Positions 4,993 to 11,942 are shown, numbered from the stretch's first letter. The stretch is DNA of 12,152 bases from Clostridia bacterium (GCA_017508505.1 JAFVYT010000048.1:1-12152); one strand, 5' to 3'. Made by a program: numbers and translations. The notes: generated from the sequence alone by a model not told the origin.

Positions 4993-7773
4993 ATGACTTT
5001 TTTGGGTATTTTGGAAACTATTTTCATTGGGCCTTTGAAGCTTCTCTTTGAGATGATCTTTCAGATTGCCAATGAGTTCATTCGCCACCCCGGTGTTTCG
5101 ATTATCTTTTTGAGCCTTGCCATGAACACCCTGGTGCTTCCTCTCTACAAGAGAGCGGACGCCATGCAGGAGGAGGCAAGGGATACGGAAAATCGCCTTT
5201 CCCGCGGGGTCAACCACATCAAGCGCGTCTTCTCCGGAGACGAGCGGATGATGATCACTCAGGCCTACTATCGCCAGAACAACTACAAGCCAACGGACGC
5301 GCTCCACGGCTCGGTCTCTCTTCTTTTGGAGATTCCCTTCTTTATGGCGGCGTATCAGTTCCTGTCGAACCTTGAGATCTTAAATCGCGTTTCTCTCGGA
5401 CCCATCCGTGATTTGGCCAAGCCCGACGGGCTCATCGTCATCGGCTCTCTGACCCTGAACCTTCTGCCCATTCTGATGACGCTCATCAACGTGATCTCCG
5501 GCGCCATTTATCTGAAGGGCTTCCCTATGAAGACCAAGATCCAGCTTTACGCCATGGCCGCGTTCTTTTTGGTCTTTCTGTACACCTCCCCCTCGGGCCT
5601 TGTGTTCTACTGGACCCTCAATAACCTTTTCTCCCTTGTAAAGACCGTCTTTTATAAGATCAAGAATCCCGCCAAGGTTCTGCGGATCCTTCTGGCGGTG
5701 TGCGGTGCGGCCCTTGCCGTTTACGGCGCACTCTTCTTCCCCGGCTCTATGATGAAAAAGTGCGTGGTGGTGTTCCTCGGCCTTGCGCTGGTCTTCCCCC
5801 TTGCTTGGCATTTTGTCAAGAAGTATCTTCCCAAGAAGGAAAAGACCGACGTGACCCCCAAGCCGAACCGTCGCGCCTTCCTTCTCGGATGTCTGTTCCT
5901 GACCCTTCTGGTGGGCATTCTCATCCCCTCCTCGGTCATCGTTTCCTCCCCGCAGGAGTTTGTGGACGTCAGCGACTTCTACCATCCCCTTTGGTATCTG
6001 GTCAGCAGCACGGCGATGGCCGTGGGTACCTTCCAGGTTTGGGTGGGCGTGTTCTATTGGCTCGCCAGCCCCAAGGGTAAGGTGATCTTCACCCGTGTTA
6101 TCTGGGTCTTCTGCGGCGTGGCGCTGGTGAACTATATGTTCTTCGGCACCAACCTCGGTACCCTTTCCTCCGCTCTGAAGTACGAGGGGGGAATGGTGTT
6201 CCGTGCCATGGATTTCGTTCTGAACTTCGGCGTGCTCGCGGTTATCGCCGCCGTGCTTGTTTTCGTCTGTCTGAAATTCCCCAAGGTCATCACCGGTGTG
6301 CTTGCCACGGCCGTGGTAGCGGTAGCGGGAATGGGCGTTTTGAACGTGGTGGGGATCACCTCCTCCGTCGCACAGGTCGAGCCCACGGACACGGATGAGA
6401 TCCCTCAGCTTGACTTCTCCACCGATGGCAAGAACGTGGTGGTGATCCTGCTCGACCGCGCCATGGGCCAGTACGTGCCCTATATGATGCAGGAGAAGCC
6501 CGAGCTCAAGGAGCAGTTCCGCGGCTTTACCTATTACTCCAACATCGTCTCCCACGGCGGCTACACCAATATGGGCGTGCCCGCGGTTTTGGGCGGCTAT
6601 GATTATACTCCCGTGGAAATGAACCGAAGAAACGAGCTTTTTCTGGAGGAAAAGCACAACGAATCTCTGAAGGTGATGCCTCAGATCTTTGCGGATAACG
6701 GATACGACGTGACCCTTTGCGACCCCGTTTACGCAGGCTACCAGTGGATTCCCGACACCTCCATCTTTGAGGATATCCCAAACACCGAGACCTACATCAC
6801 CACGGGCCTCTTCGACGACGTCGTCACCAAGGAGCGCCTGAGAGAGAACAATCACCGCAACTTCTTCTGCTACGGCGTGATGAAGGTGATGCCGCTGCTC
6901 TTCCAGCGCACCATCTACTGCGACGGCACCTACCATCAGGCGGCCTCCTACGGCGGCAAGCAGACCATTGTCAGCCCCACCCGTGCGGAGGGTCTGGATC
7001 CCGACTTTATGCGGGAGTATAACTCCATCAGCCATCTGACCGAGATGACCCGCGTTACCGAGAGCGAGAAGAACAACTACCTCTTCTACTATAACGGTAC
7101 CCCCCACGAGCCCGCCTACCTTCAGGCTCCCGATTACGAGCCGAAGTATCTGGTGGACAACGCGGAGTACGATGCGGCCAACCCCAACCGCTTCACCTAC
7201 GATGGCACGAGCCTTGTGATGGTGCAGGGGGATCAGATCGCCCATTACCACGCCAATATGGCGACCCTGATGCAGCTCGGCAAGTGGTTTGACCACCTCC
7301 GCGAAAGCGGCGCCTGGGACAACACCAAGGTCGTTGTGGTTTCCGACCACGGCAGAAGCCTTTACCACGATCCCGCGATGAACATTCGCCCCGATCTGGT
7401 GCACTACGGCGACATCGAGTTCTTCTATCCCCTCCTTCTGGTGAAGGATTTCGGGGACAATGAGGAGTTCCGAACCAGCACCGAGTTTATGACCAACGCA
7501 GACGTGCCCAGCCTCGTCTTCGGAAACGGGCTCGTGGAGAATCCGATCAATCCCTTTACGGGAAACCCCATCAATATGGACGAGAAGACCGCACATCCTC
7601 AGCTCGTGATGCTTTGCGGCAAGGACGACGGCAAATACCGCGTGGACGTGAACAACGGCAAGCAGTTCCTGCCCTCGATGTGGGCCTCCGTGGAGAAGGA
7701 TATGAAGGATCCGGACAACTGGGAGTTCTACCTGAAGGAAACGGTGCTTACGGAGCACGCACTTCCCAACTGA
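4993..7773 (+). CDS. YidC/Oxa1-like insertase module fused to extracellular alkaline-phosphatase/sulfatase domain
   Basis: The 926 residues fall into three parts. Residues 1-222 match the YidC/Oxa1/Alb3 core: an amphipathic start, a helix at 35-51 ending LVLPLYK, a cytosolic helical loop (52-105), the helix containing LLEIPFFMAAYQFL, a helix at 147-173, and a closing pair with SPSGLVFYWTLNNLFSLV. Residues 228-455 add seven helices. Residues 478-910 form an alkaline-phosphatase-superfamily domain like LtaS or sulfatases: Asp488 (ILLDRAMG), candidate nucleophile Thr525 (GGYTNMGVP), His705 (GTPHEP), and Asp785/His786 (VVSDHGRS). Twelve helices with an outside N-terminus put KK/RR-rich loops (275-294, 359-364) in the cytosol and the phosphatase domain outside. 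There is no signal peptide, and the conserved groove Arg of YidC is Asn45. GAGGAA lies 7 nt before the ATG. It probably acts with the upstream transferase on an envelope phosphopolymer (inference). Confidence 0.9.
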   Translation: MTFLGILETIFIGPLKLLFEMIFQIANEFIRHPGVSIIFLSLAMNTLVLPLYKRADAMQEEARDTENRLSRGVNHIKRVFSGDERMMITQAYYRQNNYKPTDALHGSVSLLLEIPFFMAAYQFLSNLEILNRVSLGPIRDLAKPDGLIVIGSLTLNLLPILMTLINVISGAIYLKGFPMKTKIQLYAMAAFFLVFLYTSPSGLVFYWTLNNLFSLVKTVFYKIKNPAKVLRILLAVCGAALAVYGALFFPGSMMKKCVVVFLGLALVFPLAWHFVKKYLPKKEKTDVTPKPNRRAFLLGCLFLTLLVGILIPSSVIVSSPQEFVDVSDFYHPLWYLVSSTAMAVGTFQVWVGVFYWLASPKGKVIFTRVIWVFCGVALVNYMFFGTNLGTLSSALKYEGGMVFRAMDFVLNFGVLAVIAAVLVFVCLKFPKVITGVLATAVVAVAGMGVLNVVGITSSVAQVEPTDTDEIPQLDFSTDGKNVVVILLDRAMGQYVPYMMQEKPELKEQFRGFTYYSNIVSHGGYTNMGVPAVLGGYDYTPVEMNRRNELFLEEKHNESLKVMPQIFADNGYDVTLCDPVYAGYQWIPDTSIFEDIPNTETYITTGLFDDVVTKERLRENNHRNFFCYGVMKVMPLLFQRTIYCDGTYHQAASYGGKQTIVSPTRAEGLDPDFMREYNSISHLTEMTRVTESEKNNYLFYYNGTPHEPAYLQAPDYEPKYLVDNAEYDAANPNRFTYDGTSLVMVQGDQIAHYHANMATLMQLGKWFDHLRESGAWDNTKVVVVSDHGRSLYHDPAMNIRPDLVHYGDIEFFYPLLLVKDFGDNEEFRTSTEFMTNADVPSLVFGNGLVENPINPFTGNPINMDEKTAHPQLVMLCGKDDGKYRVDVNNGKQFLPSMWASVEKDMKDPDNWEFYLKETVLTEHALPN

Positions 7774-7811
7774 AAAAAAACCGAAATGCATATCGCATTT
7801 CGGTTTTTTTT
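7773..7811. terminator. Bidirectional terminator between convergent operons
   Basis: A perfect 17-bp stem runs from A8 plus CCGAAATGC (7773-7789) to GCATTTCGG plus T8 (7795-7811), with loop ATATC. The A-run and T-run flank the G/C core symmetrically, so it can stop transcription from both the YidC-fusion gene (plus) and ddl (minus). It overlaps the last base of the plus-strand stop codon and ends 3 nt before the ddl stop. Confidence 0.95.
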
Positions 7812-7814
7812 GCT

Positions 7815-8747
7815 TTATTTCAGTGCCAGCTCCACGAGGGTGCGCGTCAGAGTGGGAAAGTCCATCCCTGCGGCCCGTGCCGCATCAGGGAAGAGGCTGG
7901 TGGCGGTCATTCCGGGAGCGGTGTTGATCTCGATGACCTGCACCTCGCCCTTTTCGTCCAGCATCATATCCACTCGGGCATAGCCCCGACAGCCCGTGGC
8001 AAGGTAGGCCCTTTGCGCTACCTCACGTGCGGTCTTTTCGGCTTCGGGGGGGATGGCGGCGGGAATGATGTGACGGCTTTTTCCGGGGGTGTACTTGGAG
8101 TGGTAGTCGTAGTATTCCCCGTCGGCACGGATCTCGATGACGGGAAGCACCGTTTCTCCTCGGTTCCCCATCACGGGGACGGTCAATTCCGCGCCGGAGA
8201 GAAATTTCTCCGCCAGGAGATTGTCCTTGTAGGCGAGGAGCGCGCGGAAGGCGGCGGGGGCGTCCTCTTTTTTTCGTACGATCTCGGTTCCGATGCTGCT
8301 GCCCTGACGGCAGGCCTTCAGAACGAAGGGGATCCCGAGGGTCTCGATTGCCTCCTCGGCACTTTTGACCGGGTCGAGGGCCTCGTCCCAAACGAAGTCC
8401 AGAAACTCCGGGGTGGGAACGCCGCTGAGGGTCAGCACCTTTTTGGTCATGATCTTGTCAAGACAAAGGGCGCTTGCGGCGATGCCGGGCCCCGTGTAGG
8501 GGATGCCGAGCCACTCCAGCAGCCCCTGAATGGAGCCGTCCTCACCGCCAATGCCGTGCAGGGCGATGAAGGCCACGTCGGGACGGAGTGCCTCGATCTC
8601 GGAAAGGGGTCGCTCCGCAGGGTCGAAGAGGGTGACCCGAAAGGGCCCCTCGGCGAGGGCGTCTGCTACGGCCTTGCCGCTTCGCAGGGAGACCTCTCGC
8701 TCCAGGCTCTTTCCGCCTGCCAGAACGAGCACGTGCTTTTGATCCAT
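7815..8747 (-). CDS. ddl: D-alanine--D-alanine ligase
   Basis: This 310-residue ATP-grasp enzyme joins two D-alanines for the peptidoglycan stem peptide in the cytosol. It has the N-terminal GGKSLEREVSLRSG motif (11-24, Glu16 positioning substrate), HGIGGEDGSIQG (64-75), the glycine-rich KACRQGSSIG (144-153), and the metal-binding end RVDMMLDEKG to VIEINTAPGMT (258-281). The omega loop reads YYDYHSKY with Tyr219 where E. coli DdlB has Tyr216. This fits D-Ala-D-Ala rather than the D-lactate ligases of vancomycin-resistant or lactic types. The usual KPA of the ATP loop is KAC here, a mild variation. GAGG lies 6 nt before the ATG. It is the last gene of the queT operon, 26 nt after the hydrolase gene, and ends in the shared terminator. 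Confidence 0.96.
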   Translation of the reverse strand: MDQKHVLVLAGGKSLEREVSLRSGKAVADALAEGPFRVTLFDPAERPLSEIEALRPDVAFIALHGIGGEDGSIQGLLEWLGIPYTGPGIAASALCLDKIMTKKVLTLSGVPTPEFLDFVWDEALDPVKSAEEAIETLGIPFVLKACRQGSSIGTEIVRKKEDAPAAFRALLAYKDNLLAEKFLSGAELTVPVMGNRGETVLPVIEIRADGEYYDYHSKYTPGKSRHIIPAAIPPEAEKTAREVAQRAYLATGCRGYARVDMMLDEKGEVQVIEINTAPGMTATSLFPDAARAAGMDFPTLTRTLVELALK

Positions 8748-8773
8748 ATCAAAACCTCGTTTTTTCTTTCATT

Positions 8774-9388
8774 TTATGCGTCCAGCCGCGCTTTTGCCAC
8801 CGCGGGGAAGAAGTCCCGCAAGAAGCCGCGAAAGGCGCGTGCGGCGCGGTCTGTGAAGGCGTCCACCACCTCGTCGGTAAAGACCTCCGACTCCGGCAGT
8901 ACCTCCTCGGTGTGAAAGCGGTAGTTGAAATCCAGAAAGGAGCGGATCTCCTCCACGGGAAGCTCCATGGAGTTTTCAAAGAGCGCCTCGTCGGCGTTTT
9001 TCAGTCGCTCCCAAAGGGGCCTTGCCCATACCTTGCGCCAGGCGCCGCGGTTTCCCGCACGGCTGAGCTCCTTGCGGTAATCCCGAAACCACAGATCTCC
9101 CGTATAGCTGAGGCGGTGTGCCTTTTGGGGGCCGTTGTCCCACAGATAGTCCAAATACAAATGGTACAGCACGCCGAAGTCAAAGTCCTCCGAAAGCGTC
9201 AGGGACTGACCCAGACGGATCAGCGCCTGCAGGCGCTCGTCGGGGGGCGTGGTGCGCAGGTGGAACAGATCCTTTCTCTCTCGATCAAAGTCCAGACAGT
9301 CGGGCAGAATACACCCGAGAAAAAAGGAATCGGAGCCCGTCGGCCAAAGGGCGTGCCCCGCCAGAAGATGCATCATGGTTGCAGGCAT
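8774..9388 (-). CDS. Zn-dependent phospholipase C-like hydrolase
   Basis: This 204-residue cytosolic-looking protein has no signal peptide or membrane helix. The pattern resembles small bacterial proteins of the zinc-dependent phospholipase C fold (PF00882). It has an N-terminal MMHLLAGHAL with His7 and His12, then FLGCILPDCLDFD with Asp30, FHLR with His43, and the helix GVLYHLYLDYLWDNG with His76 and Asp80. These His/Asp residues could bind two or three metal ions. The acidic C-terminal half is helical and has no motif I know. The start at 9388 is backed by GAGG 7 nt upstream; an internal ATG at 9376 would remove four residues. It sits 8 nt after queT and 26 nt before ddl. Substrate is unknown, and a phosphodiesterase or nuclease role is equally possible. 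Confidence 0.75.
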   Translation of the reverse strand: MPATMMHLLAGHALWPTGSDSFFLGCILPDCLDFDRERKDLFHLRTTPPDERLQALIRLGQSLTLSEDFDFGVLYHLYLDYLWDNGPQKAHRLSYTGDLWFRDYRKELSRAGNRGAWRKVWARPLWERLKNADEALFENSMELPVEEIRSFLDFNYRFHTEEVLPESEVFTDEVVDAFTDRAARAFRGFLRDFFPAVAKARLDA

Positions 9389-9396
9389 AGCTTACC

Positions 9397-9882
9397 TCAT
9401 TCAAAATGTTTTTGGAAGGGAAGGAGCGTGCGGTACAGCAGGGCACCCAGCCCCATGGCGCTGACTGCCTCCCCCACGAAAAAGGCCCCCGCCAGAATCA
9501 GAAAGCCCTCTTTGCCGAAGCCGTATACAAAATACAGGATGGGGGGGATGATCATAGTATTGGCGATCACGGGACAAAGAAGCGCCCAAAGAGGCTTTTT
9601 GCGGAAAACGTAGGTTCCCACGGCACCAATGAGCGTGGCAACGGAGCCGAAGATCACGTCGGGGAGTGCCGCACCGCAAATCAGATTCGCCGCAAGACAC
9701 CCGCAAAAGAGCCCGGGCACCGCCGCAGGAGTGAGAAGGGGGAGGGCACACAGGGCTTCGGAAAGGCGAAACTCGAAGGGGCCCACCGCCAGCCCGAAGA
9801 CGGCGGATAGCAAGGTCAGGACGGCGTAGAGCGCGGCGATCATAGAGGCCGCCGCGAGGTGCTTGATTCGGCTTTTCTTCAT
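9397..9882 (-). CDS. queT: QueT-family ECF transporter S component (queuosine precursor uptake)
   Basis: The 161-residue membrane protein has about five to six helices and the QueT (DUF988) hallmarks: FRLSEALCALPLLTPAAVPGLFCGCLAANLI is present in part at residues 37-66, followed by DVIFGSVATLIGAVGTY. QueT is the substrate-binding subunit of an energy-coupling-factor importer and brings in queuosine precursors such as preQ1 or queuine; EcfA and EcfT would be encoded elsewhere. The frame is open far upstream, but that part only mirrors kdgA. AGGAG (9893-9897) with 10-nt spacing fixes the start at 9882. The preQ1-I-like leader independently supports the function. It is first in a three-gene operon with the hydrolase and ddl. 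Confidence 0.88.
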   Translation of the reverse strand: MKKSRIKHLAAASMIAALYAVLTLLSAVFGLAVGPFEFRLSEALCALPLLTPAAVPGLFCGCLAANLICGAALPDVIFGSVATLIGAVGTYVFRKKPLWALLCPVIANTMIIPPILYFVYGFGKEGFLILAGAFFVGEAVSAMGLGALLYRTLLPFQKHFE

Positions 9883-9892
9883 TACTGAAATT

Positions 9893-9945
9893 CTCCTAGT
9901 TTTGTTTTGGGTGAGGATGGTCACGAACTCACCGCTCCGAAGAGC
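9893..9945 (-). promoter_or_regulatory. preQ1-I-like riboswitch in the queT leader, preceded by UUCG hairpin
   Basis: On the minus strand the leader begins with a small hairpin GCTC-TTCG-GAGC (9945-9934). Next comes stem GGTGAG (9933-9928), loop TTCGTGACCATC (9927-9916) and CTCACC (9915-9910), then the A-rich tail CAAAACAAAACTAGGAG, which contains the ribosome binding site of queT. A short G/C stem, a loop starting UUC with a later G and C, and an A-rich tail ending in the Shine-Dalgarno sequence match the preQ1-I layout as I remember it from B. subtilis queC and T. tengcongensis. The loop-tail pseudoknot is weak here (G9922 with the C of ACTAGG, and C9925 with a G of AGG), so this could be a divergent version. 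Control would be at translation, with ligand hiding the ribosome binding site. Confidence 0.6.
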
Positions 9946-9951
9946 CCAAGT

Positions 9952-9980
9952 ATTGTACCACAAACGCACGAAATTTGCAA
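9952..9980 (-). promoter_or_regulatory. Sigma-A promoter of the queT operon
   Basis: On the minus strand, TTGCAA (9980-9975), a 17-nt spacer and TACAAT (9957-9952) form a near-consensus promoter. Transcription would begin near 9945, at the foot of the UUCG hairpin, giving a leader of about 60 nt. Confidence 0.75.
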
Positions 9981-10038
9981 GGGGAGAAGCCAAGGAAGGG
10001 AAAAAGAGTGAGTTTTTGGGGAAAACTTCCATATTGAC

Positions 10039-10085
10039 TTGACTAAAATTGCCAAAAGGGTGTAAAATCGTAGAGTAAATACGAT
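10039..10085 (+). promoter_or_regulatory. kdgA promoter with overlapping candidate operator
   Basis: TTGACT (10039-10044), 18 nt and TAAAAT (10063-10068) form a sigma-A promoter; a second TTGACT at 10034 overlaps it by one base. A perfect inverted repeat ATCGTA-N7-TACGAT (10067-10085) starts in the -10 box and covers the probable start site, a classic repressor position. The 19-bp span suits a dimeric regulator such as GntR, LacI or IclR types known to control KDG genes. Which one is unknown, since no regulator is encoded in this window. Confidence 0.55.
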
Positions 10086-10116
10086 CTCCGCCACGAGCGG
10101 AAAAAGGAGTGTTATT

Positions 10117-10758
10117 ATGAAAAAACTGATGGAACGGGTGCAGGCCCTCGGCGTGCTCCCCGTCATTAAGATCCAAAATGCGGACCACGCGGAGAAGCTT
10201 GCCGCCGCTCTCATTGCAGGGGGCTTGCCTGCGGCTGAGGTCACCTTCCGCACCGACGCGGCAGAGGAGGCCATTTCCAGAATGCATCAGGCATACCCCG
10301 AGCTTCTCATCGGCGCAGGCACCGTGCTTACCACCGAGCAGGCAGACCGTGCCATGGCCGCCGGTGCGACCTTTATCGTTTCCCCCGGGCTCAATCCCAA
10401 GGTGGTCGGCCACTGTGTGGAAAAGGGCTACCCCATCATCCCCGGCATCTGCACCCCCTCCGAATTGGAGTGCGCTCTCGGCTTCGGCCTTGAGGTGGTG
10501 AAGTTCTTCCCTGCAGAGGCGGCAGGCGGTCTTCCTATGATCAAGGCGATGAGCGCTCCCTACGGTGCCGTTCGCTTTATGCCCACCGGCGGAATCAACC
10601 AGAAAAACATTCTCTCCTATCTTGCCAATCCCAAGGTGCTCTGCTGCGGCGGTAGCTGGATGGTGCCTGAGGACAAGCTGATGGCAGAGGATTTCGGCGC
10701 CATTGAGGCTCTCGTGAGAGAGGCCGTGGAGCTGGTAAAAAGCGGAAAAGGAGAATAA
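10117..10758 (+). CDS. kdgA: KDPG aldolase (2-keto-3-deoxy-6-phosphogluconate aldolase)
   Basis: This 213-residue class I aldolase splits 2-keto-3-deoxy-6-phosphogluconate into pyruvate and glyceraldehyde-3-phosphate in the cytosol. It is a single TIM barrel with the expected residues: Glu41 and Arg45 in EVTFRT, GAGTV (66-70), SPGLNP for the substrate carboxylate, and Lys129 in VVKFFPAE as the Schiff-base lysine (Lys133 in E. coli Eda). The phosphate site is PTGGI. Length is typical. AAGGAG (10103-10108) lies 8 nt before the ATG. A small CCGC/GCGG hairpin at 10088-10100 sits just before the ribosome binding site. It is 4 nt from kdgK, so together they use KDG derived from uronates or pectin. 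The family also cleaves 4-hydroxy-2-oxoglutarate. Confidence 0.95.
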   Translation: MKKLMERVQALGVLPVIKIQNADHAEKLAAALIAGGLPAAEVTFRTDAAEEAISRMHQAYPELLIGAGTVLTTEQADRAMAAGATFIVSPGLNPKVVGHCVEKGYPIIPGICTPSELECALGFGLEVVKFFPAEAAGGLPMIKAMSAPYGAVRFMPTGGINQKNILSYLANPKVLCCGGSWMVPEDKLMAEDFGAIEALVREAVELVKSGKGE

Positions 10759-10762
10759 AGCT

Positions 10763-11785
10763 ATGAAAAGAATCGTAACCTTCGGCGAATTGATGCTTCG
10801 CCTTGCCCCCGAGGGATATCTGCGCTTCGTGCAGTCCGACCGCCTTCAGGCTACCTTTGGCGGCGGTGAGGCCAACGTGGCCGTTTCCCTTGCCAATTTC
10901 GGCTTGGATGCCGCCTTCGCCACCAAGCTTCCCACCCACGAGATGGGTCAGGCCGCGGTGAATTCTCTGCGCAAGTTCGGTGTGGACACCTCCACCGTGG
11001 TGCGCGGCGGGGATCGCGTGGGCATCTACTACTGCGAAAAGGGCGCTTCTCAGCGTCCCTCCAAGGTCATTTATGACAGAGCCTACTCTGCCATTGCCAT
11101 GGCAAAGAGAGAGGACTTCGATTGGAACGCCATCCTTGACGGGGCCGATTGGTTCCACTTCACCGGCATCACTCCCGCTCTGGGAGACAACGTTGCCGAG
11201 ATCTGCCTGGACGCCCTGAAGGTCTGCCGCGAGAAGGGCATCGGCGTTTCCTGTGACCTGAACTACCGCAAGAAGCTTTGGACCCGTGAGAAGGCAGGGG
11301 AGGTTATGGCCACCCTGATGCCCTACGTCAACGTGTGCATCGCCAACGAGGAGGATGCAGGGGACGTCTTCGGCATCCGTGCCAGCGGCACCGACATCAC
11401 CAAGGGCTCCCTTTCCCACGAGGGCTACAAGGAAGTGGCAAAGGCGCTTGCCGATCGCTTCGGCTTTGATAAGGTCGCCATCACCCTTCGCGGCTCCATC
11501 TCCGCCAACGACAACAACTGGGCGGCGATGCTCTACGACGGCACCGACTTCTTCTTCTCCAAGAACTACCTGATCCACATCGTGGACCGTGTGGGCGGCG
11601 GCGATTCCTTCGGCGCAGGCCTCATCTATTCTCTCCTCAACGACTACTCCTCTCAGGCCGCCATTGAGTTTGCCGTAGCCGCCTCCTGCCTCAAGCACTC
11701 CGTAGAAGGCGACTACAACATGGTATCCGTTGCCGAGGTACAGGCATTGGCGGGAGGAGATGGCTCCGGTCGCGTACAGCGCTAA
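10763..11785 (+). CDS. kdgK: 2-keto-3-deoxygluconate kinase (PfkB family)
   Basis: This 340-residue ribokinase-type enzyme phosphorylates 2-keto-3-deoxygluconate to KDPG, the substrate of the aldolase encoded just before it. Family signs are the N-terminal FGELMLRLAP, the sugar-binding FGGGEANVA (32-40), SCDLNYRKKLW (163-173), and the C-terminal DRVGGGDSFGAG (275-286) with catalytic base Asp281. The usual GAGD anion hole reads GGGD. The sugar specificity comes mainly from the gene pair, since PfkB sequences alone are poor guides. AAAAGGAGA (10746-10754) overlaps the end of kdgA and lies 8 nt before the ATG. No terminator follows directly; hairpin repeats begin at the stop codon and a true terminator appears only at 12067. 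Confidence 0.92.
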   Translation: MKRIVTFGELMLRLAPEGYLRFVQSDRLQATFGGGEANVAVSLANFGLDAAFATKLPTHEMGQAAVNSLRKFGVDTSTVVRGGDRVGIYYCEKGASQRPSKVIYDRAYSAIAMAKREDFDWNAILDGADWFHFTGITPALGDNVAEICLDALKVCREKGIGVSCDLNYRKKLWTREKAGEVMATLMPYVNVCIANEEDAGDVFGIRASGTDITKGSLSHEGYKEVAKALADRFGFDKVAITLRGSISANDNNWAAMLYDGTDFFFSKNYLIHIVDRVGGGDSFGAGLIYSLLNDYSSQAAIEFAVAASCLKHSVEGDYNMVSVAEVQALAGGDGSGRVQR

Positions 11786-11942
11786 ATTTGCTTTGTAAAT
11801 TTGGCTGCAACTTTGTTGCACTGCGGAGAAACGCTCGATCATTTACACAAGTAAACTCACTCGCGTTTCCCTTGTGCGCCTCGTTTCGCTCAAATTTACT
11901 TCGCAAATTTGCTTTGTAAAATGGCGCATTGCGTCGTTTTAC
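11784..11942 (+). repeat. Cluster of triloop hairpins and a nested cruciform behind kdgK
   Basis: The region has no gene. Hairpins lie in series. 11784-11802 is AAATTTGC-TTT-GTAAATTT with one G-T pair. 11806-11820 is TGCAAC-TTT-GTTGCA, perfect. GAAACGC (11828-11834) pairs with GCGTTTC (11863-11869) around TTTAC-ACAA-GTAAA (11842-11855). 11892-11910 is an AAATTT stem with loop TTC. 11916-11942 is a 12-bp stem GTAAAATGGCGC-ATT-GCGTCGTTTTAC with two T-G pairs. The T-G pairs are stable only in plus-strand RNA, as expected for the kdgK 3' UTR. The first stem uses the kdgK stop codon. Function is unknown. Confidence 0.75.

Noticed and set aside
4993..5660. Housekeeping YidC/SpoIIIJ
   Set aside because: It lacks the signal segment and the groove Arg, is followed in frame by a large phosphatase domain, and is not near rnpA or rpmH.
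5380..7791. An 803-codon open frame on the minus strand across the YidC-fusion gene
   Set aside because: It is antisense to a gene with clear domains, its product is a His/Val/Gly-rich composition without motifs, and it would read through the perfect terminator at 7773-7811. It results from codon bias in G+C-rich DNA. The same holds for the long antisense frames at 2117-3592 and 3471-5027.
7815..8747. Vancomycin-resistance type D-Ala-D-Lac ligase
   Set aside because: The omega loop keeps the Tyr of the SKY segment as in ordinary Ddl, and no vanH or vanX neighbour is present.
9883..10413. N-terminal extension of QueT through the intergenic region into kdgA
   Set aside because: It would run antisense through kdgA and across the promoter and riboswitch-like leader. 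The start at 9882 has AGGAG upstream and begins a normal QueT.
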